Assembly: GCA_964543295.1 (NCBI GenBank)
Contig: CAZIXA010000011.1
Span: 1-64,000, forward strand
Length of the DNA stretch: 64,000 nt
From: AE-B3B sp964543295
GTDB lineage: Bacteria; Aerophobota; Aerophobia; Aerophobales; AE-B3A
Reading direction: 5' to 3'
Position numbers and translations under genes: made by a program. Positions 26,822-35,458 of the stretch are shown piece after piece; the stretch's first letter is position 1; each line of letters starts with the position of its first letter. A model generated the notes under the pieces. It had not been told where the DNA came from. It did no database searches and saw only the letters and a program-made list of their open reading frames with translations.

Positions 26822-28363
26822 CTAAGCCGCACCTATCACTTTCAACCTCATATCCCAAGCATCCCAGACCCTCTGGTAAAGGTTCTGGTAAAGCTGGTAA
26901 ATGAGTTGATATTTTTGGTGATTTTCTGGATGAGGATAGTATTCCTTTTCAAACTTCACTACTCTTTTTACTGCATCCTCCATATGAGGATAAATTCCTA
27001 CTGCAACTCCGCCACCGATGGCAGCACCAAGTGCTCCTAGTTCAGTGGTTCGAAGAGTCTTAATAGTCTTTCCAGTGACATCGGCAAAAATCTGACACCA
27101 GAGGCCACTTTTTGCTCCTCCACCAGTGAGTGCTACCTCGGAAATCTTAACTGGTATGTGTTTGAAACAATCAAGCATAGAAAGAGCCACTCCCTCGTAA
27201 ACAGATCGAAGCAGATGCCAGCGACTATGTCTCAAACTGATGCCGAAAAATTGTGCTCTGGCAGATGGCTTGACAAAAGGAGCCCGTTCACCACCGGGAT
27301 TTATATAGGGATGATAGAGAACCCCCTCTGAACCCAGGGGAACCTCTTTTACTTTTTCCTCCAAGACCTCGTAAAGATTCTCCTCCCCTTTTTTAGCCAC
27401 CTCAACCTCGGACGAACAAAATTCCTTGATAAACCAGTCAAGATTAGGCGTTCCGGCCATGCTGGGCATGGAGCGTACGAATTTGTCGGGCAAAGCGTGA
27501 ACCAGAGTCATCCCCACACCAACAGGCTCCAAAATGAGCTGTTCAGTAATCACTGCATTAAAGCAGGTAGTACCAACAATAGAGAAGGCCTGTCCGTCAT
27601 AGATGGCCCCCAGTCCTACCGGAGTAGCTACCACATCAATCATCCCGCAGATGATGGGCGTCCCTTCCTTCAGACCAGTGGCCTCGGATGCCTCAGAGGT
27701 TATCTCACCCGCGATCTCGACGGAAGGAATAATTCTCGGAAACAAATCTTGATAAGCTGACAAACCAAAAAACTTGAATAGCTCATCAGAATAAACCCTA
27801 TCCTTGATGTTGATGGGAGCCCTTGAAGCGTCAGATGGATCAGTGCTTACCTTGCCTGAAAGCTTTAACTTAATCCAGTCTTTGGCGAAGAGGAAATGTT
27901 TGGCTTTCTTCAGTGAATGGGATTCGTTCTTTTCCAGCCATTTAATAATAGCTGCTGGGGTTCCTGAGAAAGTAGCGGACCCGCTAATTCGAAATCCGGC
28001 TAGATCAGTACCTTCTTTTTCCCAACGAGTGACCACCTCACCGGCACGTCCATCTAGCCAGAGAATAGCCTTTCTTACCGGCTTCAAATACTTATCCACC
28101 AATCGACAACCATCACCCTGACCACTGATTCCCACCACGGCAATATTGATAGCCGCCAGATCACTCTTTTTGAGCGATTCTTGGATTGTCTCCTTCACTG
28201 CCTGCCATACTTCATTCATATCCTGTTCAGCCCAACCAGGCTTTGCCGTTTCAATGGATAGCTTTTTACTGGAAAAAGATACCTCTTCCCCTTCCCGGTC
28301 AAAAATGACCGTCTTCACCACGGAAGTCCCGGCATCTATTCCTAGAAGAAATTTCTCCGACAC
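26822..28363 (-). CDS. FGGY-family kinase with erythritol-kinase-like motifs
   Basis: A 513-residue kinase. The N-terminus reads GIDAGTSVVKTVIFD (residues 8-22) and the substrate segment GISGQGDGCRLVD (78-90) followed by AILWLDGRA. GIDAGTS and GQGDG recall erythritol kinase (EryA) and related LyxK-like kinases rather than xylulokinase. Catalytic Asp243 lies in CGMIDVVATPVGLGA. The ATPase motif is LTGGGAKSGLWCQIFADV. It starts one base after a tetritol-dehydrogenase-like gene and precedes another Zn dehydrogenase, so an erythritol, threitol or similar polyol/ketose substrate is plausible. Subfamily placement is from memory of motifs and needs a tree. Confidence 0.85.
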   Translation of the reverse strand: MSEKFLLGIDAGTSVVKTVIFDREGEEVSFSSKKLSIETAKPGWAEQDMNEVWQAVKETIQESLKKSDLAAINIAVVGISGQGDGCRLVDKYLKPVRKAILWLDGRAGEVVTRWEKEGTDLAGFRISGSATFSGTPAAIIKWLEKNESHSLKKAKHFLFAKDWIKLKLSGKVSTDPSDASRAPINIKDRVYSDELFKFFGLSAYQDLFPRIIPSVEIAGEITSEASEATGLKEGTPIICGMIDVVATPVGLGAIYDGQAFSIVGTTCFNAVITEQLILEPVGVGMTLVHALPDKFVRSMPSMAGTPNLDWFIKEFCSSEVEVAKKGEENLYEVLEEKVKEVPLGSEGVLYHPYINPGGERAPFVKPSARAQFFGISLRHSRWHLLRSVYEGVALSMLDCFKHIPVKISEVALTGGGAKSGLWCQIFADVTGKTIKTLRTTELGALGAAIGGGVAVGIYPHMEDAVKRVVKFEKEYYPHPENHQKYQLIYQLYQNLYQRVWDAWDMRLKVIGAA

Positions 28364-28364
28364 T

Positions 28365-29429
28365 TTACGAGGACTCCGGCGTCATGGTTACCTTAATAGC
28401 ATTATCAGTTCTTCTCTCAGCCGTTTCTATAGCCTCTCTCCATTCCTCTAGCGGAAAGTTATGAGTCACTATCCTCTCAGTCTTAACCAATCCCTCACTG
28501 AGGTAGCGGATAGCCAAAGGATAGGTGTAGGCACCCAGATGTCCACCTATAATCTCCAGTTCCTTTATATCGCTGATTATACTAAAATCTATGCAGGTTT
28601 TTTCAGCGAATACACCGAATTCCATTAATCTGCCCCGACGACGAAGCATCTGGACCGCGGCCTCGACGGCTGCCGAGCTTCCACTAGCCTCCAGAACTAC
28701 ATCACAGCCCAGACCATTGGTTAGATCTCTCACCTGCTCGACAAGATTATTAGCTGGATTAATAGTCACATCTGCACCCAATTCTTTGGCTATTTTTAAT
28801 CGGGAATCCACCGGATCCGACACAATTAATAGCTTGGGATTTTTAAGTTTTGCCACCTGAAGCATAAAGAGCCCAATAGCTCCGGCTCCGGTTATTACTG
28901 CGACATCCCCTAGCTGAAGATTTGCTCTCTCCACCCCATGGATAGCACAGGCCAAAGGTTCTATGGCAATAGCTACCCCATAGGGGAGATTAGCAGGGAC
29001 TTTCCAGATCAGGCTCCGATCGGGGTATTTCAAATACTCGGCCCAACCTCCATTTGGCCCGGAAACTCCGAAAACTTCATGCACATCACACATATGATAC
29101 AGCCCCCGCCTACAGAAATAGCACTCCTCGCAGGGAACTATTTGCTCAGCTATAGTCTTGTCCCCTATCTGCAAATCGTATTTTTCTTTTGCTCCCGGTC
29201 CTAGCTCAACGACCTCACCAATAAACTCATGCCCAGCCACAATGGGAGCGTGATCATAGACTACCTGACTAAAATAGGCCTTCCCATGAAAGATCTTAGG
29301 ATCAGCGGCACATATCCCGCATCTTCCTACCTTTATCACCACCTCATTTTCTCCAGCTTTAGGCTGCTCAACCTCCTCATATCTAAAATCCTCTTTTCCA
29401 TAGATGACTACTGCTTTAATCTTCCTCAC
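28365..29429 (-). CDS. Erythritol/L-threitol-dehydrogenase-like MDR enzyme (copy A)
   Basis: A 354-residue Zn dehydrogenase. Landmarks are CGICAADPKIFHG, GHEFIGEVVEL, the structural zinc segment CEECYFCRRGLYHMC, GAGAIG, and the tail FGVFAEKTCIDFSIISDIKE then LEIIGGHLGAYTYP. The EQIVPCxECxFCRRGxYxMC and SIISDxKELxxxGxHLGxY segments are those I associate with the erythritol/L-threitol dehydrogenase of Mycobacterium smegmatis (EltD). The product would be L-erythrulose. It has a near-identical paralogue at 33412-34461. A TTGACA-17-TAAGAT promoter lies about 110 bases upstream, and the gene leads a dehydrogenase-kinase-dehydrogenase block. Confidence 0.88.
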   Translation of the reverse strand: MRKIKAVVIYGKEDFRYEEVEQPKAGENEVVIKVGRCGICAADPKIFHGKAYFSQVVYDHAPIVAGHEFIGEVVELGPGAKEKYDLQIGDKTIAEQIVPCEECYFCRRGLYHMCDVHEVFGVSGPNGGWAEYLKYPDRSLIWKVPANLPYGVAIAIEPLACAIHGVERANLQLGDVAVITGAGAIGLFMLQVAKLKNPKLLIVSDPVDSRLKIAKELGADVTINPANNLVEQVRDLTNGLGCDVVLEASGSSAAVEAAVQMLRRRGRLMEFGVFAEKTCIDFSIISDIKELEIIGGHLGAYTYPLAIRYLSEGLVKTERIVTHNFPLEEWREAIETAERRTDNAIKVTMTPESS

Positions 29430-29538
29430 CTCCCGCAGTTTTTAGTCCGGATTAACCCCCAGAGTTTCTCGATTAAATGACCTCATCTTTTATCATAGAA
29501 CTGATAGGCATTTATTCAATAATATGTATCTTGCTCAT

Positions 29539-29567
29539 ATCTTATTAACAGAAAAAGAATTTGTCAA
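29539..29567 (-). promoter_or_regulatory. Sigma-70-type promoter for dehydrogenase copy A operon
   Basis: TTGACA (29567-29562) and TAAGAT (29544-29539) are spaced by 17 bases and point toward the dehydrogenase start at 29429, giving a leader of about 100 bases. Confidence 0.6.
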
Positions 29568-29932
29568 CTTACTACTACAAAAATGAACTGCAATCCTAAT
29601 TAACAGCGTAAGAAGGTATTTACTGGGTCAATGAGTATAATAATCAGCTCTTGCTAACAACTCCTGGCTCAAGATGTACTAAATATTTATTCATCCTCAC
29701 AATTATTGTGCTCGGGGAGGTGAAAAATCTTCGTTAATGCTTCCGATGTCAAACTAAATTCGAAGAACCTAGCATTTTACTTACTGAAAGGGCTAGGAGT
29801 GAAAAAAATTAGTGAAAACTGTATAATTTAAGGAAGGAGACTCCCTGCAGGTTGATAGTGCTAAAGAGATAGGCATTTTGAAAGAGGGAAAATAAAAAAA
29901 CCAAACCACAAACCCAGCATTATGAAGCTGTG
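29568..29932. other. Gene-free region downstream of dhaL
   Basis: AT-rich sequence between the DhaL stop and the promoter of the next operon. A plus-strand TGTATAAT followed by AAGGAAGGAG near 29820-29840 resembles a promoter and ribosome site, but only a 16-codon open frame (ending KEIGILKEGK) follows. I see no gene or clear terminator. Confidence 0.3.
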
Positions 29933-30592
29933 TTAGTCAAGACAATTTTTTATAATTGATTTTAATATATAGTAGCTAGATGCTGCTCCGGGATCGAGGT
30001 GACCTTTGGTTCTTTCTCCCAAGCGGCTGGATCGTCCCCGCCTGGAAACTATATCCTTAGTAGACTCCATGCCTTCCCGAGCAGCTTTTTCAGCGCGTAT
30101 TAGCGCCTTCTCCAAAGATTCCTTTTCATCTATTGATTTTTGCAAGGACTCGCTTACCGAATGAACAGTATCCAGCATGGTTTTTTCTCCCACCTGTGCC
30201 CTACCTCTCTTTTTAATACCTTCTTCAGCCGCTTTAACCGACCTTGACCAATCCTCCAGCCTGATCTCCCGCCTTCCCTCGATTGCCTTTCCCGCTTCGA
30301 TGAAGGCCGTTCCAAATAAAGGGCCGGTAGCAGCACCACCAGAAAAGGCTATGGTTCTTCCTACTTCTTTCAGTAGATTTCCTACATTAGAATCCTTTTT
30401 TTCCAACTTAATTTTATCCAATCCTTTTTCAAAGGCCTCGAAAACAGTTCTTCCATGATCTCCGTCTCCGATCTCTGCGTCAAGCCTATTTAAATACTCT
30501 TTTTTCTCCCTGAGGACATCAATAATTCCTTCCAACATCTTTTTCACTTTACTGTATGGGACCTCTTTTTTGGACATGGTAGTTTCCTTCAA
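29933..30592 (-). CDS. Dihydroxyacetone/tetrulose kinase, ADP/ATP-binding subunit (DhaL type)
   Basis: A 219-residue all-helical DhaL domain. The Mg-nucleotide site is GDGDHG (residues 42-47), followed by the loop FSGGAATGPLFG and the RRGRSSRLGERTKGHLDPGA segment that caps the nucleotide. It supplies the phosphate to the ketose bound on DhaK. The ATG overlaps the end of the rpiB-like gene by four bases; a second Met at residue 6 is a possible start. No DhaM or other PTS protein is in the window, so use of ATP rather than PTS phosphate is inferred. It is third in the operon dhaK, rpiB-like, dhaL. Confidence 0.9.
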   Translation of the reverse strand: MKETTMSKKEVPYSKVKKMLEGIIDVLREKKEYLNRLDAEIGDGDHGRTVFEAFEKGLDKIKLEKKDSNVGNLLKEVGRTIAFSGGAATGPLFGTAFIEAGKAIEGRREIRLEDWSRSVKAAEEGIKKRGRAQVGEKTMLDTVHSVSESLQKSIDEKESLEKALIRAEKAAREGMESTKDIVSRRGRSSRLGERTKGHLDPGAASSYYILKSIIKNCLD

Positions 30593-31038
30593 GAGAAGTT
30601 CTCTTTCTCGATCTCCATTATCTTTCTTACCTTGGGGGCTGATCTTCCTCCTTCAAACTCCGAGTTAAGCCATACCTCAACCAACTTTTTCGCCAGCTCA
30701 GGCCCGATTATTTGAGCTCCCATAGTCATTATTTGAGCATCATTACTCTTTCTTGACCTCTCTGCAGAATATAAATCATGACAGACGGTTGCTCTTATTC
30801 CTCTCACCTTATTGGCTGCGATATCCATACCCAAGCCGGTTCCACAAATCAAAATCCCTCGTGAGAACTTACCCTGAGCCACAGCTTTTGCTACTTTCTT
30901 AGCTATATCCGGATAATCAACCGGGTCGGAAGTCTTAGTTCCCAAGTCCTCATATTCGACATTCTTTTCCTTCAAAAACTCTATGATGATGTTTTTGAGC
31001 TCAAGACCGTTATGATCGGCACCAATGGCTACCCTCAT
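30589..31038 (-). CDS. RpiB/LacAB-family sugar-phosphate isomerase, atypical active site
   Basis: A 149-residue RpiB-fold isomerase. GADHNG opens the chain and Cys65 in ICGTGLGMDIAANK is the catalytic base. The usual His-Asn-Asp motif that opens the sugar ring is Ser98-Asn99-Asp100 (KSNDAQIMTMG). Ribose-5-phosphate isomerases need that His to open a furanose ring. A four-carbon ketose phosphate is already linear, so the Ser fits a tetrulose-4-phosphate isomerase like those of the Mycobacterium threitol/erythritol pathways. It lies between DhaK and DhaL genes, strengthening this idea. Plain ribose-5-phosphate or allose-6-phosphate activity remains possible. Confidence 0.85.
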   Translation of the reverse strand: MRVAIGADHNGLELKNIIIEFLKEKNVEYEDLGTKTSDPVDYPDIAKKVAKAVAQGKFSRGILICGTGLGMDIAANKVRGIRATVCHDLYSAERSRKSNDAQIMTMGAQIIGPELAKKLVEVWLNSEFEGGRSAPKVRKIMEIEKENFS

Positions 31039-31074
31039 TTTTTTCCTCTTTTCTTTTAAAGATTAGTGATTTTT

Positions 31075-32085
31075 TTATGTCTGAATAAAAAGAGGTGAAT
31101 TTGCCGGAGCATCCAGGAGTCTCTTTAGTTCATGATCCAGCCTGGTTAGGGTAATAGAAAATCCACCCATCTCCAGGGAGGTAAAAAACTCGCCAATATA
31201 GGATCTATAAATTGTTATTTTCCTTTTCTTTAAAATCTGCGCCAATTTTCGATAAACTATATATAGTTCCAACAAGGCAGTAGAACCAAGGCCACTAACG
31301 AGTACGTTAACCTCATCGGCGACTTTAAAGGGTAGGTCCTCCAAAACCTTCTCCGCCAGAATCTGGGTGACTTCATCGGCTGTTTTCATCTTGGTTTTCT
31401 CCACCCCTGGTTCTCCATGATGGCCCACGCCTATCTCCATTTCATCCTCGCCTAAATGAAAAGTTTCCTCTCCCCCGTATTTCATAGATGGTACCGCACA
31501 GGGAGAATGGGCTACTCCCATACTTCTGGTACTGGCATTAACTTTCTCGGCTACCTCCTTTACCTCGTCCAGATTTGCACCTTCGGCGGCTTTAGCTCCA
31601 ATCAACTTCCAGACAACCACTTCTCCAGCTACCCCTCTACGATTCTCCATTTGATCGCGAGAGCCTGATCCTACATCATCATTTATGATTACCTGCTCGA
31701 CCTTTATCCCCTCTTCTTTGGCCATATCAGAGGCCATATCAAAGTTCATAATGTCTCCAGAATAATTACCCAATACGCAAAGAACTCCTTCTCCACCGTT
31801 TACAGCTTTAATGGTATCATAAATCTGCTGAGCTGAGGGGGAGGCGAAGATGTTACCCACGGCTACCCCGTCCATTAATCCCTCTCCCACATACCCAATA
31901 AAAGCTGGCTTATGTCCTGAACCTCCACCGGTAACTAAACCTACTTTACCCTTTATGGGGGCTTCTCTTCGCACCACCGCTCTTGAGGTCTTTAATCTTC
32001 TTATCTGATTCCCATGGGCTTCTAAAAATCCCTCCAGCATCTCATCGACAACTTTTTCCGGATCATTAATAAATTTCTTTAGCAT
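31075..32085 (-). CDS. Dihydroxyacetone/tetrulose kinase, substrate-binding subunit (DhaK type)
   Basis: A 336-residue DhaK protein. The substrate ketose forms a covalent hemiaminal with His223 in GHHGEPG. His58 in GGGSGHKP and Asp111 in GNYSGDIMNFD complete the active site. It acts with DhaL to phosphorylate dihydroxyacetone or, in related enzymes, D- or L-erythrulose. AAGGGGGT lies six bases before the ATG, and a TTGACA-16-TAAAAT promoter lies about 45 bases upstream. A damaged paralogue is at 34490-34879. The operon with an RpiB-like isomerase and nearby EltD-like dehydrogenases favours erythrulose over dihydroxyacetone. Confidence 0.92.
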   Translation of the reverse strand: MLKKFINDPEKVVDEMLEGFLEAHGNQIRRLKTSRAVVRREAPIKGKVGLVTGGGSGHKPAFIGYVGEGLMDGVAVGNIFASPSAQQIYDTIKAVNGGEGVLCVLGNYSGDIMNFDMASDMAKEEGIKVEQVIINDDVGSGSRDQMENRRGVAGEVVVWKLIGAKAAEGANLDEVKEVAEKVNASTRSMGVAHSPCAVPSMKYGGEETFHLGEDEMEIGVGHHGEPGVEKTKMKTADEVTQILAEKVLEDLPFKVADEVNVLVSGLGSTALLELYIVYRKLAQILKKRKITIYRSYIGEFFTSLEMGGFSITLTRLDHELKRLLDAPANSPLFIQT

Positions 32086-32126
32086 TTAAGACCCCCTTCG
32101 TTTTAGTTCTCATCCCTCTTAGACGC

Positions 32127-32154
32127 ATTTTACAGAGGTGGGACGTTTTGTCAA
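32127..32154 (-). promoter_or_regulatory. Sigma-70-type promoter for the dhaK-rpiB-dhaL operon
   Basis: TTGACA (32154-32149) and TAAAAT (32132-32127) are separated by 16 bases. Transcription would begin near 32120, about 35 bases before the dhaK ATG. Confidence 0.7.
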
Positions 32155-32204
32155 TTATTTTGGAGATCTAGCACAATTTCCCTGGGATGATACACCCACA
32201 ACTT

Positions 32205-33257
32205 CTAAAACACAAAGAGAACTTTGTTAAAATCTTCTCTTTTTCGGCTCACTTTCTCAAATACGCTTTTGATCTCATCGATTTTGAATCGGTGAGTAAT
32301 GAGTGATTTTACGTCCAACCTACCAGTTCCTATGAAATGAAGAGAAGTCTCCCAGCTATTGAAAGGAACCGGTTTGGTGTCTGCGTCATAGACTCCATAA
32401 ATGGTTAGCTCATGCCGCAGAACATCGGTGATGGTTTTTTGTGGCAAGGTCACGTCCTGTTCTACTAGACCCACCAGAGCCACTTTACCCAATTTTCTGG
32501 TCATTCTTATACTCTGCTCAAGGGTAGTTTCTGATCCGGCAGCCTCAAATACCAAATCAGCTCCTCTGCCTTGAGTCTCCTGCATCACTACCTGGACTGG
32601 ATCCTTGGCTTCAGCATTTATACAGTCAGTTATTCCTGTCCTTCTGGCAATCCCCAGTTTCACCTCGGTAATGTCCACCACAAAAACCCTTCTCGCCCCT
32701 AAAATCTTTGTCCATTGAGCGATTAAAAGTCCGATAGGCCCACAGCCGAGTACAGCTACTACATCCGCCGGTCTGACCCCAGGTCTCTTAACAGTGTGTA
32801 GAGCTACCGAGGAAGGCTCTAGAAGAGAGGCTGACTCATAATCAACTGTGGGCGGCAGTTTTAAAAGGTTCTCAGGACTAACCTTTACGTATTCAGCAAA
32901 ACAGCCATCTACTCGGGTGCCCAGGCGAATAAAATTATCACATAGTGAATATTCGCCGGCTTGGCAAAAAACGCAGTGTCTACACGGTATAACTGGCATA
33001 ATGGCAACTCTTTCTCCGGGTTTGACTGCGGTAACCTCGCTTCCGACCTTAACCACCTCACCAGCACACTCGTGCCCCAAGATTTTAAAACCATAGGGAG
33101 AAGTCCCCCTCGAAAAACGTGAAACGTCAGACCCACATATCCCGGCAATTTTGATAGCTACCAATACCTCTTTAGATTCTGTCTCAGGAACAGGTATCAG
33201 CTCACAGCTAATCTCTCCCGGTCGGTGCATTACGGCCGCCTTCATCATCTGGGTCAT
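32205..33257 (-). CDS. Zn-dependent polyol(-phosphate) dehydrogenase, GatD-like
   Basis: A 350-residue MDR enzyme. Catalytic zinc motif CGSDVSRF, GHECAG, structural zinc CRHCVFCQAGEYSLC, and NAD loop GCGPIG. The C-terminal segment PFNSWETSLHFIGTGRLDVK is like galactitol-1-phosphate 5-dehydrogenase (GatD) and other polyol dehydrogenases. It lies between the dhaK operon and the second EltD-like gene, all on the same strand. It likely oxidises a sugar alcohol or its phosphate. Assignment within the family is tentative. Confidence 0.87.
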   Translation of the reverse strand: MTQMMKAAVMHRPGEISCELIPVPETESKEVLVAIKIAGICGSDVSRFSRGTSPYGFKILGHECAGEVVKVGSEVTAVKPGERVAIMPVIPCRHCVFCQAGEYSLCDNFIRLGTRVDGCFAEYVKVSPENLLKLPPTVDYESASLLEPSSVALHTVKRPGVRPADVVAVLGCGPIGLLIAQWTKILGARRVFVVDITEVKLGIARRTGITDCINAEAKDPVQVVMQETQGRGADLVFEAAGSETTLEQSIRMTRKLGKVALVGLVEQDVTLPQKTITDVLRHELTIYGVYDADTKPVPFNSWETSLHFIGTGRLDVKSLITHRFKIDEIKSVFEKVSRKREDFNKVLFVF

Positions 33258-33411
33258 TTAGACACTCTCCGCCACTTTACTTTAGCTCTCATCTCAATCG
33301 AATAGTCTTAAAAAAACACAAAAAAATGCAGACTACCCGACCGCTCAGGCCATTAACATAAATAGAAAAATCGAGAATTACTGAAGAATAGTGAATTTTT
33401 TATGGCGAAAG

Positions 33412-34461
33412 CTAAGGAGTCATGGTTACCTTAATAGCATTCTCCAGACGTTTCTCGGAGGTCTCAATAGCTTTTTTCCAATCTTTTAAAGGAAAATTAT
33501 GGGTTATAATCTGGTCTGTCTTCACAAGGCCCTCGGCCAAATACTTAATGGCTAAGGGATAAGTATAGGCTCCAAGATGCCCCCCCACAATCTCAAGTTC
33601 TTTTACATCACTTATAATACTAAAATCAACACAGCTTTTCTCGGCAAAAACACCAAATTCCATCAATCTTCCCCTTCGACGCAGCATACCTATAGCCTGC
33701 TCTACTGCTTTTGGATGTCCGCTTGCCTCAAGGACAGCATCACAACCAAGTCCTTCAGTAAGATCTTTCACTTTCCCCACTATATCTTCTTTTTGAGGAT
33801 TAAGAACTACCTCAGCACCTAACTTTTTAGCTATCTTAAGTCTGTGTCCATCATGATCAGAAACCACTATAAGTTGGGGATGCTTTAACTTAACTACCTG
33901 GAGCATAAAAAGACCTATGGCTCCGGTACCGGTTATCACTACCGTATCACCAAGTTTTATGTTTCCTCTCTCTACTCCATGGATGGAACAGGCCAAAGGT
34001 TCTATGGCTATAGCTACCTCGTCAGGGAGTTCCTTGGGGACTTTCCAGATGACTGATCCTTTAGGATACTTCGTAAGCTCTGCCCATCCTCCATCAGGTC
34101 CGGAGATCCCGAAAACCTTATGCACATCACACATGTTGTAGATTCCCCGTCTACAGTAGTAACATTCCCAGCAGGGGACTATCTGCTCGGCTATAGCTTT
34201 ATCTCCCACCCTAAGATGGTATTTTTCCCCTGCTCCTTTTCCAAGTTCCACCACCTCCCCTATAAACTCATGCCCTGCTACAATGGGAGCGTGATCATAG
34301 GCTACCTGAGAAAAATAAGCAGTTCCGTGGAAAATCTTGGGATCAGCAGCACATATACCGCATCTTCCCACCTTTACTACGACCTCTTCGTCCCTTGGTT
34401 TAGGGTTAACAACATCCTCGTATCTAAAATCCTCCTTTCCATAAATAACTACTGCTTTCAT
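33412..34461 (-). CDS. Erythritol/L-threitol-dehydrogenase-like MDR enzyme (copy B)
   Basis: A paralogue of the 28365-29429 enzyme, about 349 residues from MKAVVIYGKEDFRYEDV. It shares CGICAADPKIFHG, GHEFIGEVVEL, CWECYYCRRGIYNMC, the GTGAIG nucleotide loop and SIISDVKELEIVGGHLGAYT. Most positions are identical to copy A by eye. AAGGGGTG before the ATG at 34461 supports this start; a longer frame from 34527 would overlap the DhaK remnant. Copy B sits directly downstream of the broken dhaK, as copy A follows the intact dhaK operon, which indicates block duplication. It should make L-erythrulose or a similar ketose. Confidence 0.88.
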   Translation of the reverse strand: MKAVVIYGKEDFRYEDVVNPKPRDEEVVVKVGRCGICAADPKIFHGTAYFSQVAYDHAPIVAGHEFIGEVVELGKGAGEKYHLRVGDKAIAEQIVPCWECYYCRRGIYNMCDVHKVFGISGPDGGWAELTKYPKGSVIWKVPKELPDEVAIAIEPLACSIHGVERGNIKLGDTVVITGTGAIGLFMLQVVKLKHPQLIVVSDHDGHRLKIAKKLGAEVVLNPQKEDIVGKVKDLTEGLGCDAVLEASGHPKAVEQAIGMLRRRGRLMEFGVFAEKSCVDFSIISDVKELEIVGGHLGAYTYPLAIKYLAEGLVKTDQIITHNFPLKDWKKAIETSEKRLENAIKVTMTP

Positions 34462-34489
34462 CCTGGACACCCCTTTATATAATTTACTT

Positions 34490-34879
34490 TCACATCTGCA
34501 CGAAAAGGGGAGCTCTTGCTGGAGCATCGATTAGTCTCTTAAGCTCACCATCAACACTGGTCAGAGTTATGGAGAATCCCTCCATCTCCAGTGAGGTAAA
34601 GCATTCCCCTGCCGTGGGAACAGTGCAAGGAGTGTGGGCAACACCCATACTTCGGGTGTTAAATATAGTCTTCTCTGCCGTTTTTTTAAGCTCCTCGAGA
34701 GAGGCACCTTCTTTAGATTTAGCTCCTGCCACCTTCCATAGAATTACCTCCCCTACAGCTCCCCTCCGGTCTTCCATCTTATCCTTGGGGGTAGAGTCAA
34801 CATCATCATTAACAATTACCTGCTCTATCTTAAGCCCATCATTTTTTGCCAAAGTCTTGATATAGGTTTTGCTTTTCAA
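34490..34879 (-). pseudogene. DhaK remnant with two deletions
   Basis: The 129-codon frame aligns with DhaK residues about 120-201 (KIEQVIVNDDV, VAGAKSKEGASLEEL, NTRSMGVAHTPC) and then jumps at TVPTAGECF to residues about 298-336 (FTSLEMEGFSITLTSVDGEL). The N-terminal 118 residues and residues 202-297, including the covalent His223, are missing. The junction keeps frame but the protein cannot be a kinase. It lies immediately upstream of dehydrogenase copy B and is the decayed partner in a duplicated dhaK-dehydrogenase block. Confidence 0.9.
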
Positions 34880-35458
34880 GGTAAGTTCTCTTAAGGCTTC
34901 CTTCTAAAAAGAGGGGAGTATCACGTCTCCAAAGATAGTAAGGCCTCTGGATTAAGGTTATTAACTCTTTATCGCCAAGTACTGGTTTTGTCCTGTACGT
35001 AGGTTAGAGCAAGGGTTTGAGGGGGAAAATGAGCATTAAAAAACAGTCAAAGACTTCCATTTTAATAAACCGATCCTGCTTAAAGTGCTTGTAGTATCTG
35101 CTAAATACTCAAATCCTCACTGCAAGGTCAAAATTTTCCCTTGCCGGTAATCAGGAATCACATAGTACCAAAGAGCGACTAATCGAGCGATTAACGAAGG
35201 GATGCCAGTAATATCTTAGATAATATTCCTAGAGAGAAGATAAAGGAGCGTTTCACTCGGTCTTTCTTGGTGCTCTTTTAAGTCAAAGCGAAGAAGAGAT
35301 AGTAAAATATCTTATCACCCTTAAAGACCCCAATGTTCCAATATGTGGTAATTCGAAGAACTCTATTAAACTGGTTAGACCCTGGGAAGATCTCAGATAT
35401 GGTTTTAGAACCGGTTTTCCTCTGCAGAGTCTACAATGTAGTGCCATTTGTTACCTAG
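34880..35458. other. Region between ATPase gene and DhaK remnant, probable gene debris
   Basis: No intact gene. On the plus strand, opposite to all neighbours, a frame without a start codon is open from 35233 into the ATPase gene. Its first part looks protein-like: SVFLGALLSQSEEEIVKYLI, TLKDPNVPICGNS, KLVRPWEDLRYGFRTGF. I do not recognise the family. The rest shows nothing clear on either strand. Confidence 0.3.

Noticed and set aside
33336..33349. Terminator after the GatD-like gene region (CCTGA/TCGGG with downstream T-run)
   Set aside because: The stem is only five pairs including one G-T and the T-run is about nine bases away.
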